Assembly: GCA_024397955.1 (NCBI GenBank)
Contig: CP073744.1
Location: 2,367,001-2,431,000 of the forward strand
DNA length: 64,000 bases
Reading direction: 5' to 3'
Origin: a bacterium SCSIO 12696
GTDB taxonomy: Bacteria > Pseudomonadota > Gammaproteobacteria > Pseudomonadales > Porticoccaceae
The translations under genes were made by a program, and so were the position numbers. The notes under the pieces were generated by a model. That model was not told where the DNA came from. It was given only the letters and a program-made list of their open reading frames with translations, and made no database searches. Numbering within the stretch: the first letter of the stretch is position 1; every line of letters starts with the position of its first letter. Positions 35,359-43,986 of the stretch are shown one piece after another.

Positions 35359-35979
35359 ATGTCACTTCTGGAAGATGTTTGGGGCGCGATAACTTGGAGG
35401 CCAGGAATTGGTGACCCATCCTTAGTAGGCTGGTTGACAGTTTTAGCCTATGTTTTTGCTTGCGCTGCCTGCATATCGGTTTATTACAAATCTGTTTCTT
35501 CGCCGAAACGTTACCGCTATTTTTGGCTGTACTCTGGAATTCTGTTGTTGTTTTTGTCAGTGAATAAACAGTTAGATTTGCAATCGCTGTTAACGGATAT
35601 AGGGCGTCAAATAGTTGTTATAAACGATTGGGTCGCTAAAAAGCACTTAATACAGAAGAGCTTTATTGCGGTGATTGCATCGCTGGGTGCTTTGGGGTTT
35701 TTATTAATATTTACTTTGTATAAAAGTTATTTCAGATTCCTGAGTGGTGCGTTATTGGGATTTACCTTTTTACTTGTGTTTATATTGGTGAGAGCGTCTT
35801 CTTTTCATGGTATGGATGTGCTGATATCAAGTTCTTGGTATGGAATTAAAGTGAATTGGTTGCTCGAGTTATCAGGCATTGCGGCAATTTTTTTGAATGC
35901 GCTGTATCTGCTTGTTTACGGCATTATGCCTGCAAAGAGTGGGTTGTACGCAACTGGGAGAAATGGTGTTGGATCATAG
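35359..35979 (+). CDS. Uncharacterised five-helix membrane protein
   Basis: A 206-residue protein with five predicted hydrophobic helices at about residues 23-43, 54-70, 102-121, 126-146 and 167-188. Features are a hydrophilic region SVNKQLDLQSLLTDIGRQIV after helix 2, and SFHGMDVLI before the last helix. I recognise no family. It precedes a GT26 gene that begins inside its last codons and then ManC, so it belongs to a small polysaccharide operon that starts just after the alpha-operon terminator. A membrane partner for the glycosyltransferase is possible; function is unknown. Confidence 0.6.
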   Translation: MSLLEDVWGAITWRPGIGDPSLVGWLTVLAYVFACAACISVYYKSVSSPKRYRYFWLYSGILLLFLSVNKQLDLQSLLTDIGRQIVVINDWVAKKHLIQKSFIAVIASLGALGFLLIFTLYKSYFRFLSGALLGFTFLLVFILVRASSFHGMDVLISSSWYGIKVNWLLELSGIAAIFLNALYLLVYGIMPAKSGLYATGRNGVGS

Positions 35980-36715
35980 ACAACATATTTTTAATCTTCC
36001 GTTCGATCTGCTAACAAAAAAGCAGATACTCATGCGGCTTGAGCAGTGCTGGTCAGAGGGTGCTGGTTTTGAGTATTGTGTCACCCCTAATGTCGACCAT
36101 GTTGTGAGAGCTAATAAAAACACTGAATATCTCCCGTTATATGAGAATGCATGGATCAGTGTTTGTGACAGTCGAATTTTGCAAAAGCTGGCGCGGTTTT
36201 GTGGTGTTTGTTTTCCAGAGGTTGTTCCGGGTAGCGATTTAACCAGCGAGTTATTTTTAGGCGGAGTACAAAGCAACGATTCAGTGCTGATAATAGGCGC
36301 AAATGATGAACTGGTTGCGAGGCTCTTATCTCGTTTACATCTGGATAATGTGACCCATTACAACCCCCCAATGGGCTTTATGAATAACAGCGATGAGGTG
36401 GAAAAATGCCTTGCGCTCGCAGAGAGTAAGCCATTTAAATATTTGTTTTTTGCAGTAGGTTCTCCTCGGCAAGAAATCTTGGCTTATGAACTGAAATCCC
36501 GAGGAAAGGCTACAGGTATTGGCTTTTGTATTGGTGCCTCAATTGACTTCTTAGTAGGAACGGAGAGTCGTGCGCCTAAATGGGTTCAGGCGTTGAGTTT
36601 CGAATGGTTTTATCGGTTTTTACAAAATCCCAGGCGCTTGTGGCGTCGCTATTTTGTAGATGGTTTAAGAATATTCCCCATTTTTATAAAGGAGTTGTTA
36701 GAACGTGGAAAGTAA
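35963..36715 (+). CDS. WecG/TagA/CpsF-family glycosyltransferase (GT26)
   Basis: About 250 residues when started at ATG 35963; GTG 35966 or TTG 35969 are equally possible because GGGAG lies only two bases before the ATG. GT26 blocks are complete: CVTPNVDHVVRANKN, the DSR position replacing the common DGxG acidic motif, VPGSDL, NPPMGF, FFAVGSPRQE and the C-terminal GASIDFLVGTESRAPKW followed by an Arg-rich ending. Family members transfer ManNAc(A), glucose or other sugars to undecaprenyl-linked intermediates at the membrane face. The start overlaps the upstream membrane-protein gene and the next gene, manC, overlaps its end by 11 bp. Confidence 0.85.
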   Translation: MVLDHRQHIFNLPFDLLTKKQILMRLEQCWSEGAGFEYCVTPNVDHVVRANKNTEYLPLYENAWISVCDSRILQKLARFCGVCFPEVVPGSDLTSELFLGGVQSNDSVLIIGANDELVARLLSRLHLDNVTHYNPPMGFMNNSDEVEKCLALAESKPFKYLFFAVGSPRQEILAYELKSRGKATGIGFCIGASIDFLVGTESRAPKWVQALSFEWFYRFLQNPRRLWRRYFVDGLRIFPIFIKELLERGK

Positions 36716-38123
36716 CAAAGTAATTCCGGTCGTCCTCTGTGGAGGTTCTGGTAGCCGATTGTGGCCGTGGTCACGTGATGGGTACCCAAAACAGTTTCTG
36801 AATTTGCAAGGAAGCCACACCATGTTGCAGGAAACCATTCTGCGGTTGGGTGAGCATGTTGATGAGCCAATAATGATTTGCGGGGAAGAGCACCGCTTTT
36901 TGGTCGCTGAGCAAGTTCGTGCGCTGGGCTCTAAGCACAATGGTATTTTATTGGAGCCAGAGGGTCGCAATACCGCACCAGCCATTGCCTTGGCAGCGCT
37001 GCATGCGGCCGAGCAAAACGAAGATCCTATGCTTCTGGTGTTGCCAGCAGACCATGTTATTTTGGATAAGGCTGGTTTCCAGTCAGCGATTAAAGAGGCA
37101 GCAAGCGTGGCCCAAGCTGGCAGTTTGGTTACCTTTGGTATTGTGCCTCAAAGCCCAGAAACCGGCTATGGCTATATTCGTGCAGGCAAGCAAAAGAACT
37201 TAGCTTTTGAAGTGTCGGATTTTGTAGAGAAACCAGATCAACAGACGGCTCAGCAGTATCTGGATAGCGGCGACTACTATTGGAATAGCGGCATGTTCCT
37301 GTTTCGGGCAAAACGGTATCTAGAGGAGTTGCAACAGCATCGCCCAGATATATATCGAGCTTGCCAGGATGCCATGGCGAATACGGAAAGAGATTTGGAT
37401 TTTGTACGTGTTGAGCGCAATGCTTTTCTCAGTTCCCCCAGTGACTCCATAGACTATGCAGTAATGGAAAATGCCCAGGATATTTCGATGCTGCCGCTGG
37501 ATTGTGGTTGGAGCGACCTGGGTGCTTGGTCAGCGCTTTGGGAGATTTCTGATAAAGATTCACAGGGTAATTCATCTTCAGGGAATACTATTTTTCACAA
37601 CAGTAGCAATTGCTTAGTTCGTTCTGGCGATAAATTGGTGGCCACCGTTGGCCTTAATGACGTCATTGTTGTGGACACAGTGGATGCGACTTTGGTGGCC
37701 GCTAAAGATAGTGCTCAGGATGTTAAGGCCGTTGTACAGAAGCTGAAGGAGTCTGGTAGCGAGCTGTTGCAGAATCATCGCAAGGTTTATCGGCCTTGGG
37801 GTAACTACGATTCGGTAGACGAGGGCGAGCGCTTTCAGGTGAAGCGTATTGTCGTTAATCCCGGTGCAGAACTGAGTTTGCAAATGCACCATCACCGTGC
37901 TGAACACTGGATTGTTGTGCAGGGAACCGCTCTGGTTACTAAGGGAGAAGACGAGTTTCTGGTGACAGAAAACCAGTCCACTTACATTCCACTGGGCGTA
38001 AAACACCGTCTTAAAAACCCCGGTGAAATCCCCCTGGAGTTAATTGAAGTGCAGTCAGGCTCTTATCTTGGTGAAGACGATATCGTTCGTTTTGAAGACC
38101 ATTACGGTCGAGCAGAAAGATAA
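36705..38123 (+). CDS. manC: Mannose-1-phosphate guanylyltransferase / mannose-6-phosphate isomerase
   Basis: A 472-residue type II bifunctional enzyme. The N-terminal nucleotidyltransferase has VLCGGSGSRLWPWSRDGYPK (nucleotide-binding) and FVEKPD; the C-terminal cupin PMI domain has RPWGNY, then QMHHHRAEHWIVVQGTA, the metal-binding site. It makes GDP-mannose from mannose-1-phosphate and may interconvert fructose-6-P and mannose-6-P. GTG 36705 is preceded by GGAG at ten bases. Overlap with the GT26 gene shows co-transcription. GDP-mannose or a sugar derived from it (fucose, rhamnose, perosamine) is thus a likely building block, but no converting enzyme is in the window. Confidence 0.95.
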   Translation: MESNKVIPVVLCGGSGSRLWPWSRDGYPKQFLNLQGSHTMLQETILRLGEHVDEPIMICGEEHRFLVAEQVRALGSKHNGILLEPEGRNTAPAIALAALHAAEQNEDPMLLVLPADHVILDKAGFQSAIKEAASVAQAGSLVTFGIVPQSPETGYGYIRAGKQKNLAFEVSDFVEKPDQQTAQQYLDSGDYYWNSGMFLFRAKRYLEELQQHRPDIYRACQDAMANTERDLDFVRVERNAFLSSPSDSIDYAVMENAQDISMLPLDCGWSDLGAWSALWEISDKDSQGNSSSGNTIFHNSSNCLVRSGDKLVATVGLNDVIVVDTVDATLVAAKDSAQDVKAVVQKLKESGSELLQNHRKVYRPWGNYDSVDEGERFQVKRIVVNPGAELSLQMHHHRAEHWIVVQGTALVTKGEDEFLVTENQSTYIPLGVKHRLKNPGEIPLELIEVQSGSYLGEDDIVRFEDHYGRAER

Positions 38124-38133
38124 CTAGCGAGAG

Positions 38134-38538
38134 TTATATCTGTTCCAGCTCAATTAAAGTGCCGCAAAAGTCTTTTGGGTGCAAAAAGAGCACCGGTTTG
38201 CCATGGGCGCCTGTTTTGGGAGCTCCGTCTCCTAAAACAGTTGCCCCATCGGCAACCAACTTGTCGCGAGATGCCAATATATCATCCACCTCGTAACACA
38301 GGTGGTGCATTCCACCTTGAGTGTTTTTTTGCAAAAACTTTTCGATAGGAGAGTTATCTCCCAAGGGCGCTATAAGTTCTATTTTGGTATTGGGTAGATT
38401 GACAAAAACGGTAGTAACGCCGTGCTCAGACAAGTCTACAGGCTCGGAAATCTCTGCGCCCAGTGTATCCCGATAGATACGGCTGGCGGCTTTTATGTCT
38501 GTTACCGCAATGGCGACATGGTTTAGTTTGCCAATCAT
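38134..38538 (-). CDS. mce: Methylmalonyl-CoA epimerase
   Basis: A 134-residue VOC/glyoxalase-fold protein. IGKLNHVAIAVTDIKAASRI starts the first metal-binding repeat; HHLCYEVDDI and the C-terminal GTLIELEQ Glu supply the other ligands. It interconverts (2S)- and (2R)-methylmalonyl-CoA so that the mutase can act. It overlaps meaB by 4 bp and is the last gene of the mutase operon, convergent with manC. Confidence 0.93.
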   Translation of the reverse strand: MIGKLNHVAIAVTDIKAASRIYRDTLGAEISEPVDLSEHGVTTVFVNLPNTKIELIAPLGDNSPIEKFLQKNTQGGMHHLCYEVDDILASRDKLVADGATVLGDGAPKTGAHGKPVLFLHPKDFCGTLIELEQI

Positions 38539-39518
38539 GTTTTGCTTCTCTTAAAAATATCTAACAACTTTTCTGCAGCTATCGTCGGTGGTATATCACC
38601 CTGTTTTACAGACCTTTCAAACGATTTGGCAGCAGACTTTACGTTGGTGTTGGTACGCAACTCAGTTACCAGTCGCTCAGCCATTTCGCTCCATAGCCAC
38701 TCAATATTTTGTGTGTTTCGCTGTTTTGTGATGTGCTCTCCTAGGGAGGAGAAATACGTTTCTATCCGTTGCCAAACAGTTAAGAACTGTGTGCCGTTAA
38801 GGGCTGATAAGGCTTCTACTACTGGACTCCAGTGTTCACTTTTTGGTTGTAGCAGCCCCAGAACAGATTGATAGTCACGGCTGGTTTTTTCAGCCAGCTT
38901 AGTGGATGCACCGTCCGCTTTATTAACTAAAATCAAGTCCGCCAGTTCGATCACACCGCGCTTTATACCTTGCAGATCATCACCGCTCCCCGGTTGCAGC
39001 ATCAATACAAACATATCCGTCATATTGGCCACTGCGACTTCAGACTGGCCAACCCCGACTGTTTCCACAAGGACAGTATCAAAACCGGCTGCCTCGCACA
39101 GCAGCAGATTTTCGCGAGTGCGCCGTGCTACTCCGCCCAATGTGTTGCCCGCGGGCGAAGGGCGAATATAGGCGTTGGTTTGCAGCGCCAGCTTTTCCAT
39201 CCGGGTTTTGTCGCCCAGAATGGAACCGCCATTGAGGGTGGATGAAGGGTCTACTGCCAGTACCGCCACTTTGTGGTCTTTTTCTACAAGGTAGCAGCCA
39301 AGAGCTTCAATAAAGGTGGATTTGCCTACACCAGGTGACCCAGAAATTCCAATGCGTCGGCTGTTGCCCGTGTGGGGCGTTAAAATTTCCAGCAGTTGCA
39401 ACGCTTGCTGGCGGTGATTAGGTAGAGTCGATTCTACCAGCGTAATCGCTTGTGCCAGTGCACGGCGATCACTGTTAAGAAGCCGCTGCGCCAGTTGTTC
39501 AGGAGTCTGGTCAGGCAT
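38535..39518 (-). CDS. meaB: Methylmalonyl-CoA mutase-associated GTPase MeaB (ArgK-type)
   Basis: A 327-residue G3E-family GTPase. Walker A is GSPGVGKST (60-68); further motifs are AVLAVDPSS, the VETVGVGQSE switch region and the NKAD base-recognition motif. MeaB guards the mutase: it gates loading of the cobalamin cofactor and protects against inactivation. It lies directly between mutase and epimerase, sharing a 1-bp overlap with the mutase stop, which fixes the function. Confidence 0.95.
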   Translation of the reverse strand: MPDQTPEQLAQRLLNSDRRALAQAITLVESTLPNHRQQALQLLEILTPHTGNSRRIGISGSPGVGKSTFIEALGCYLVEKDHKVAVLAVDPSSTLNGGSILGDKTRMEKLALQTNAYIRPSPAGNTLGGVARRTRENLLLCEAAGFDTVLVETVGVGQSEVAVANMTDMFVLMLQPGSGDDLQGIKRGVIELADLILVNKADGASTKLAEKTSRDYQSVLGLLQPKSEHWSPVVEALSALNGTQFLTVWQRIETYFSSLGEHITKQRNTQNIEWLWSEMAERLVTELRTNTNVKSAAKSFERSVKQGDIPPTIAAEKLLDIFKRSKT

Positions 39519-41668
39519 CAGATAGACAGGCGTTCACGGAGCAAGGTGACAATTTCCTGCGCAGCGCTGGGAATATGAGTGCCGGGGCCATAAATAGCCG
39601 CTACCCCGTGGCTGCGTAGCTCATCGTGATCCTGTGGCGGAATTACCCCGCCGCAAATGACCACAATATCTTCAGCGTTTAGCTCTTTAAGAACTGTGAT
39701 AAGTTGCGGCACCAGGGTTTTATGGCCCGCGGCCTGGGACGATACCCCGACAACATGCACGTCGTTTTCGATAGCCATGCGCGCCGCTTCTTCGGGGGTT
39801 TGAAACAGTGGGCCGATATCGATATCAAAGCCCATATCCGCAAATGCAGTGGCGATAATCTTGGCGCCGCGGTCGTGGCCATCTTGCCCTAACTTGGCCA
39901 CCAACATGCGCGGCCGGCGGCCAGTTTGTTCGGCGAATTCTGCCACCAATTGTTGTGTTTTATGCACCTCGCTGCCCTCTTGAAAATCGGAGCTGTAAAC
40001 GCCACTGATGGATTGTATATCCGCTTTGTGCCTGCCCCATACTTTTTCCAGTGCCAGGGATACCTCACCCACGGTTGCCTGCGCGCGCATGGCATCCACC
40101 GATAGCGCTAGCAAATTTCCAGTGCCACTTTCTGCTGCTTCGGTAATTTTTTGCAGTGCCGTCTGGCAAGCGATTTCATCTCGCTGCTTGCGTATTTGGG
40201 TTAGACGAGCTACTTGGGCTTCCCGTACTGAGCTGTTGTCGATATCCAGCAGATCAACATCTGGCTCTTGCTCCAGCTGGTATTTGTTGACGCCGATCAC
40301 CACATCCTCGCCACGGTCGATGCGCCCTTGCTTTAGGGCTGCTGCCTGTTCGATACGCAATTTAGGCATACCTGACTCAACGGCTTTGGTCATGCCGCCT
40401 AATTGCTCTACTTCCTCGATAATTTTAAGTGCTTCATGTACCAATGAGTCCGTAAGGGATTCGATATAGTAAGAGCCAGCCAATGGATCCACCACATTGG
40501 TCAGACCGGTTTCTTCCTGAAGTATTAACTGGGTATTGCGGGCGATGCGGGCAGAAAAATCCGTAGGCAGTGCCAGTGCTTCATCAAACGCATTGGTGTG
40601 CAGCGACTGGGTGCCACCCAGTATCGCAGACATCGCCTCCACCGTGGTGCGCACAATATTGTTATAGGGGTCTTTGCTGGTCAGGCTAACACCGGAGGTT
40701 TGGCAGTGAGTGCGCAGCATCAGCGACTTGGGGTTTTGCGGATTGAAGTTTTCTGCCATTAATTTTGACCACAATACCCTGGCGGCACGTAGCTTGGCAG
40801 CTTCCATAAAGAAATTCATGCCGATGGCGAAGAAGAACGATAATCGTGGCGCGAAGCTGTCCACATCCAGGCCGCTGTTAACGGCGGTGCGCACATATTC
40901 AATGCCGTCGGCAATGGTAAATGCAAGCTCCTGAGCCGCAGTCGCACCCGCCTCGTGCATATGGTAACCGGAGATGGATACCGAGTTGAACTTGGGCATC
41001 CTCACAGCGGTATAAGCAATAATATCCGAGACGATGCGCATGGACGGTTCGGGCGGGTATATATAGGTGTTGCGCACCATAAATTCTTTGAGGATATCAT
41101 TTTGCAGAGTGCCGGAAAGCTGAGCGACTTCGACACCCTGTTCCTCCGCAGCAACAATATAACTGGCCATAATTGGCAATACCGCGCCATTCATGGTCAT
41201 GGATACCGAGACTTTATCCAGTGGAATATCGTCGAACAGAATCTTCATGTCCTCGACGCTGTCGATAGCCACCCCGGCTTTACCCACATCGCCGGTAACC
41301 CGTTCGTGGTCGGAGTCGTAGCCTCGGTGGGTAGGCAGGTCAAAGGCTACCGAGATGCCCTGTTGGCCCGCTGCCAAATTGCGTTTGTAGAAGGCGTTGG
41401 ATTCTTCGGCGGTGGAAAATCCGGCGTACTGGCGAATGGTCCAGGGGCGGCCACGATACATGGTGGCGCGGGGGCCGCGCAGATAGGGTGGGGAGCCAGG
41501 GTAGCTGTTCAGATGTTCAATGCCATCAAGGTCGCTGGCGGTGTAAAGAGGTTTTATGGCAATGCCTTCAGGGGTATTCGTTGACTGATCATCCACAGAG
41601 CTGGAATGCAGCTCTTTTGTGGCGGCTTGTTGCCATTGTTGCTGTGGAGATTTGTTTTGCTCAGTCAT
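39518..41668 (-). CDS. scpA: Methylmalonyl-CoA mutase (single-chain)
   Basis: A 716-residue adenosylcobalamin-dependent mutase. The N-terminal TIM-barrel part contains [20 protein letters not shown] and [14 protein letters not shown], and the C-terminal B12-binding domain has GQDGHDRG (D-x-H-x-x-G, about residue 594) and GGVIPPQD. It converts methylmalonyl-CoA to succinyl-CoA. Whether the flow is propionate and odd-chain/branched amino acid breakdown or the reverse cannot be told from this locus alone; no propionyl-CoA carboxylase gene is present in the window. Length and domain order fit the homodimeric large-subunit type rather than the split ScpA/B form. Confidence 0.96.
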   Translation of the reverse strand: MTEQNKSPQQQWQQAATKELHSSSVDDQSTNTPEGIAIKPLYTASDLDGIEHLNSYPGSPPYLRGPRATMYRGRPWTIRQYAGFSTAEESNAFYKRNLAAGQQGISVAFDLPTHRGYDSDHERVTGDVGKAGVAIDSVEDMKILFDDIPLDKVSVSMTMNGAVLPIMASYIVAAEEQGVEVAQLSGTLQNDILKEFMVRNTYIYPPEPSMRIVSDIIAYTAVRMPKFNSVSISGYHMHEAGATAAQELAFTIADGIEYVRTAVNSGLDVDSFAPRLSFFFAIGMNFFMEAAKLRAARVLWSKLMAENFNPQNPKSLMLRTHCQTSGVSLTSKDPYNNIVRTTVEAMSAILGGTQSLHTNAFDEALALPTDFSARIARNTQLILQEETGLTNVVDPLAGSYYIESLTDSLVHEALKIIEEVEQLGGMTKAVESGMPKLRIEQAAALKQGRIDRGEDVVIGVNKYQLEQEPDVDLLDIDNSSVREAQVARLTQIRKQRDEIACQTALQKITEAAESGTGNLLALSVDAMRAQATVGEVSLALEKVWGRHKADIQSISGVYSSDFQEGSEVHKTQQLVAEFAEQTGRRPRMLVAKLGQDGHDRGAKIIATAFADMGFDIDIGPLFQTPEEAARMAIENDVHVVGVSSQAAGHKTLVPQLITVLKELNAEDIVVICGGVIPPQDHDELRSHGVAAIYGPGTHIPSAAQEIVTLLRERLSI

Positions 41669-41722
41669 AGTGAGTTCCGTTGTTGTTGATCCCCGCTGAA
41701 TGCAATATTACCTCAACAGCTG

Positions 41723-42535
41723 CTAACCACAGTTCTCGCAGGTCACCTCAAACAGCGCTTCGTCTTCAAGCCGCATCATGCGCAGCTTGCCGCCCCACAC
41801 ACAGCCGGTATCCAAGGGGTAAAGATTGGTACCACAGTCCTGACCTTCCAAAGCTGCCCAGTGGCCAAAGATGATTTTATCGTGGGCTGCTTTGCGGTTT
41901 TCGTGAAAGAACCAAGGGGCGTAGCCTTTGGGCGCTTGTTTGGGGCCGAGCTTTTGGGTGAGTTCCAGTTTGCCCTTGGCTGTACAGAAGCGCATTCGGG
42001 TGAGGTAGTTAGTAATTACCCGCAGGCGATCTGTACCTTGCAAGTGCTTTGACCACTTGGCTGGCGTGTTGCCATACATGGCTTCGAAGTAGGGCAGTGG
42101 GTTTGGGCCGCGCAGCACTGCTTCCACTTCCTCCGCCAGGCGCTTGGCCTTTTTAATACTCCACTTGGGTGGGATACCCGCGTGTACTAAGCAGTAGCCC
42201 TGATCGTGGATAAGCAGCGGTTGCTGTTGCAACCAGTGAAGCAGATTGTCCCGGTCTGGTGCGTCGAGTATTTCTTGCAAGGTATCTTTCGGGCGCAGAG
42301 TGGCGGCGCCAGATGCTACCGCCAGCAGATGCAGATCGTGATTGCCCAATACCATGCGGAAAGCGTCGCCGAGTTTGTACAGATAGCGCAGGGTTTTTAA
42401 TGACTTGGGGCCGCGGTTGACCACATCACCAGCGGCCCAGAGTTGATCTTGTGTGGGATCAAAGTCGACTTTTTTAAGCAGTTTTTTCAGGGGCTTTAAA
42501 CAGCCCTGTAAATCACCAACAACGTAAATAGCCAC
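41723..42535 (-). CDS. apaH: Symmetrical bis(5'-nucleosyl)-tetraphosphatase ApaH
   Basis: A 270-residue calcineurin-type phosphoesterase. Metal sites: YVVGDLQGCLKPL (D-x-Q/H), AAGDVVNRGPKS (GDxVxRG), LGNHDLHLLA (GNHD). It hydrolyses Ap4A and acts as an RNA decapping enzyme for Np4 caps in relatives. It is the last gene of the lptD-surA-pdxA-rsmA-apaG-apaH series. Confidence 0.96.
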   Translation of the reverse strand: MAIYVVGDLQGCLKPLKKLLKKVDFDPTQDQLWAAGDVVNRGPKSLKTLRYLYKLGDAFRMVLGNHDLHLLAVASGAATLRPKDTLQEILDAPDRDNLLHWLQQQPLLIHDQGYCLVHAGIPPKWSIKKAKRLAEEVEAVLRGPNPLPYFEAMYGNTPAKWSKHLQGTDRLRVITNYLTRMRFCTAKGKLELTQKLGPKQAPKGYAPWFFHENRKAAHDKIIFGHWAALEGQDCGTNLYPLDTGCVWGGKLRMMRLEDEALFEVTCENCG

Positions 42536-42561
42536 GGGTCATATTCCTTGATGAGGCCAAT

Positions 42562-42936
42562 TCAATGTACTGCTCCCGGTGCGGCTAATACAAACAGTGG
42601 GATAGTGGCGTCAAAGGTGTCGCCATCTGGAGTAGTCATCTGGTAGCTGCCCGCCATAGTGCCCACCGGGGTTTCCAGAATCACACCGCTGGTGTAGTGG
42701 TAGCTGGTGGCCGGGCTGATATGAGGTTGTTCCCCAACCACGCCAATGCCCTGTACTTCCTGACGTTGATTGTTGCCGTCGGTGATATGCCAGTGGCGCG
42801 ATAACAATTGCACACTCTCATCGCCAAGATTGGTAACGGTAATATGGTAGGCAAAGGCGTAGCGGTTGCGCTTAGGCTCCGATTGGTTGGCTAGATATTC
42901 GGTTTGTACAGTTACTTGTATCGGGCAGTCGCTCAT
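42562..42936 (-). CDS. apaG: ApaG protein
   Basis: A 124-residue single-domain beta-sandwich protein (FnIII-like ApaG/DUF525 family) with YAFAYHITVTNLGDESVQLL, LLSRHWHITDGN and GEQPHISPATSYHYTSG. The domain is known from bacterial ApaG and eukaryotic F-box and PARP-like proteins; its bacterial biochemical role is not settled (Co/Mg-resistance effects in Salmonella). It follows rsmA and precedes apaH, the conserved order. Confidence 0.95.
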   Translation of the reverse strand: MSDCPIQVTVQTEYLANQSEPKRNRYAFAYHITVTNLGDESVQLLSRHWHITDGNNQRQEVQGIGVVGEQPHISPATSYHYTSGVILETPVGTMAGSYQMTTPDGDTFDATIPLFVLAAPGAVH

Positions 42937-42956
42937 GGCTGGATTTATGTTGTTTT

Positions 42957-43009
42957 CCCGGGTTCCGCTTTGAAATTTGTAGCCCGGGTGCAGCGTAGCG
43001 AAACCCGGG
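42957..43009. repeat. CCCGGG-repeat palindromic element between rsmA and apaG
   Basis: Three CCCGGG sites occur at 42957, 42983 and 43004. The last two form an inverted repeat CCCGGGT-gcagcgtagcgaa-ACCCGGG. The core GTAGCCCGGGTGCAGCG followed by TAGCGAAACCCGGG resembles an extragenic palindrome widely scattered in proteobacteria (GTAG-CCGGGT-GCAGCG-GCGAAACCCGG type). Only this copy is in the window. Confidence 0.55.
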
Positions 43010-43016
43010 GGTCGTT

Positions 43017-43835
43017 TTATGATTTGAAATTAGCCAGCTCGTTACTGAGGCTTACAAAGTCTTTAACTGCAAGTACTTCTGGCCTCAGGTTCAGGTCGAT
43101 AGCCAGTGTAGCCAGTTGTTCTGCCGGGGCAAAGTGTTTGAGGCTGTTGCGCAGGGTTTTGCGGCGCTGTTGAAAACAGGTGCTGACCAGTTTATGCAGC
43201 AGTTTAGGGTCTGCTGCGACATAAGGTGGTTGCTTGTAAGGCAGCAAACGAACAATAGCGGATTGCACTTTCGGGGCGGGGTGGAAGGACCCCGGTGGTA
43301 CGACAAACAGCGGCTCTATCTGGCAATGATATTGAGCCATCACCGTGAGGCGGCCGTAGGTTTTGTCACCGGGGCTGGCGGCCAGGCGATCCACAACTTC
43401 CTTTTGCAGCATAAAGTGCATATCACTGACGTTGCCTGCATAGCCTAGCAGGTGGAAAATCAATGGCGTGGAGATGTTGTAGGGCAGGTTGCCGACAATC
43501 CGCAGAGGTGTTTCATTGCACTTGAATTGTAGAAAGTCAGTTTTTAGAGCGTCGCCTTGGTGGAGCTTGAATTCCGGATAGTTGTGAAATTTATCCGTCA
43601 GCAGAGCGGCCAGATCTCTATCCAATTCCACCACTTGCAGCTGTGGGCAGCGGTCTAGCAGAGGTCTTGTTAGTGCACCTTGCCCTGGGCCAATTTCGAC
43701 CAGATTGTCGCCATCTTTGGGGTTAATGGCGGCGACGATTTTTTCAATAATATTGTCGTCCACCAAAAAATTTTGGCCAAAGCGCTTGCGGGCGCGGTGG
43801 TCGGTTAAGTCAGTGTGGCGGGTTCTGCTATGCAA
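43017..43835 (-). CDS. rsmA: 16S rRNA (adenine1518/1519-N6)-dimethyltransferase RsmA (KsgA)
   Basis: A 272-residue SAM-dependent methyltransferase: RKRFGQNFLVDDNIIEKIV, then the SAM motif EIGPGQGALTRPL, LDRDLAALL, and the catalytic VGNLPYNISTPL (N-L/I-P-Y). It dimethylates two adjacent adenines in helix 45 of 16S rRNA. There is no in-frame ATG near the N-terminus; the frame opens at TTG 43835, which I take as the start. A 90-bp palindromic element lies 27 bp upstream, in the leader between pdxA and rsmA. Confidence 0.95.
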   Translation of the reverse strand: MHSRTRHTDLTDHRARKRFGQNFLVDDNIIEKIVAAINPKDGDNLVEIGPGQGALTRPLLDRCPQLQVVELDRDLAALLTDKFHNYPEFKLHQGDALKTDFLQFKCNETPLRIVGNLPYNISTPLIFHLLGYAGNVSDMHFMLQKEVVDRLAASPGDKTYGRLTVMAQYHCQIEPLFVVPPGSFHPAPKVQSAIVRLLPYKQPPYVAADPKLLHKLVSTCFQQRRKTLRNSLKHFAPAEQLATLAIDLNLRPEVLAVKDFVSLSNELANFKS

Positions 43836-43862
43836 AGGTGTTTGCTCGGTATAAAGCAGGTT

Positions 43863-43952
43863 ATGGAGAGTCTTTCAGAACCGCTGACGGCATGGATGCC
43901 GTCGACGAGCTTACATGGATGTATTTACAGCGAGTTCTGAAAGACTCTCCAT
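43863..43952. repeat. 90-bp palindromic element with 19-bp perfect terminal inverted repeats
   Basis: ATGGAGAGTCTTTCAGAAC (43863-43881) is repeated exactly in inverse at 43934-43952. The interior holds two more palindromes: GACGGCAT-GG-ATGCCGTC (43886-43903) and TACAT-GG-ATGTA (43912-43923). The RNA or cruciform would form a three-armed structure. It occupies most of the 151-bp gap between pdxA and rsmA, encodes nothing, and looks like a non-autonomous miniature element or REP-type repeat. Confidence 0.75.
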
Positions 43953-43986
43953 TGCCTGCGATGGATTGGTAAGAGCGTCAATTTTG

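Noticed and set aside
40955..41584. A 209-codon + strand frame opposite methylmalonyl-CoA mutase
   Set aside because: Antisense shadow of a conserved coding region.
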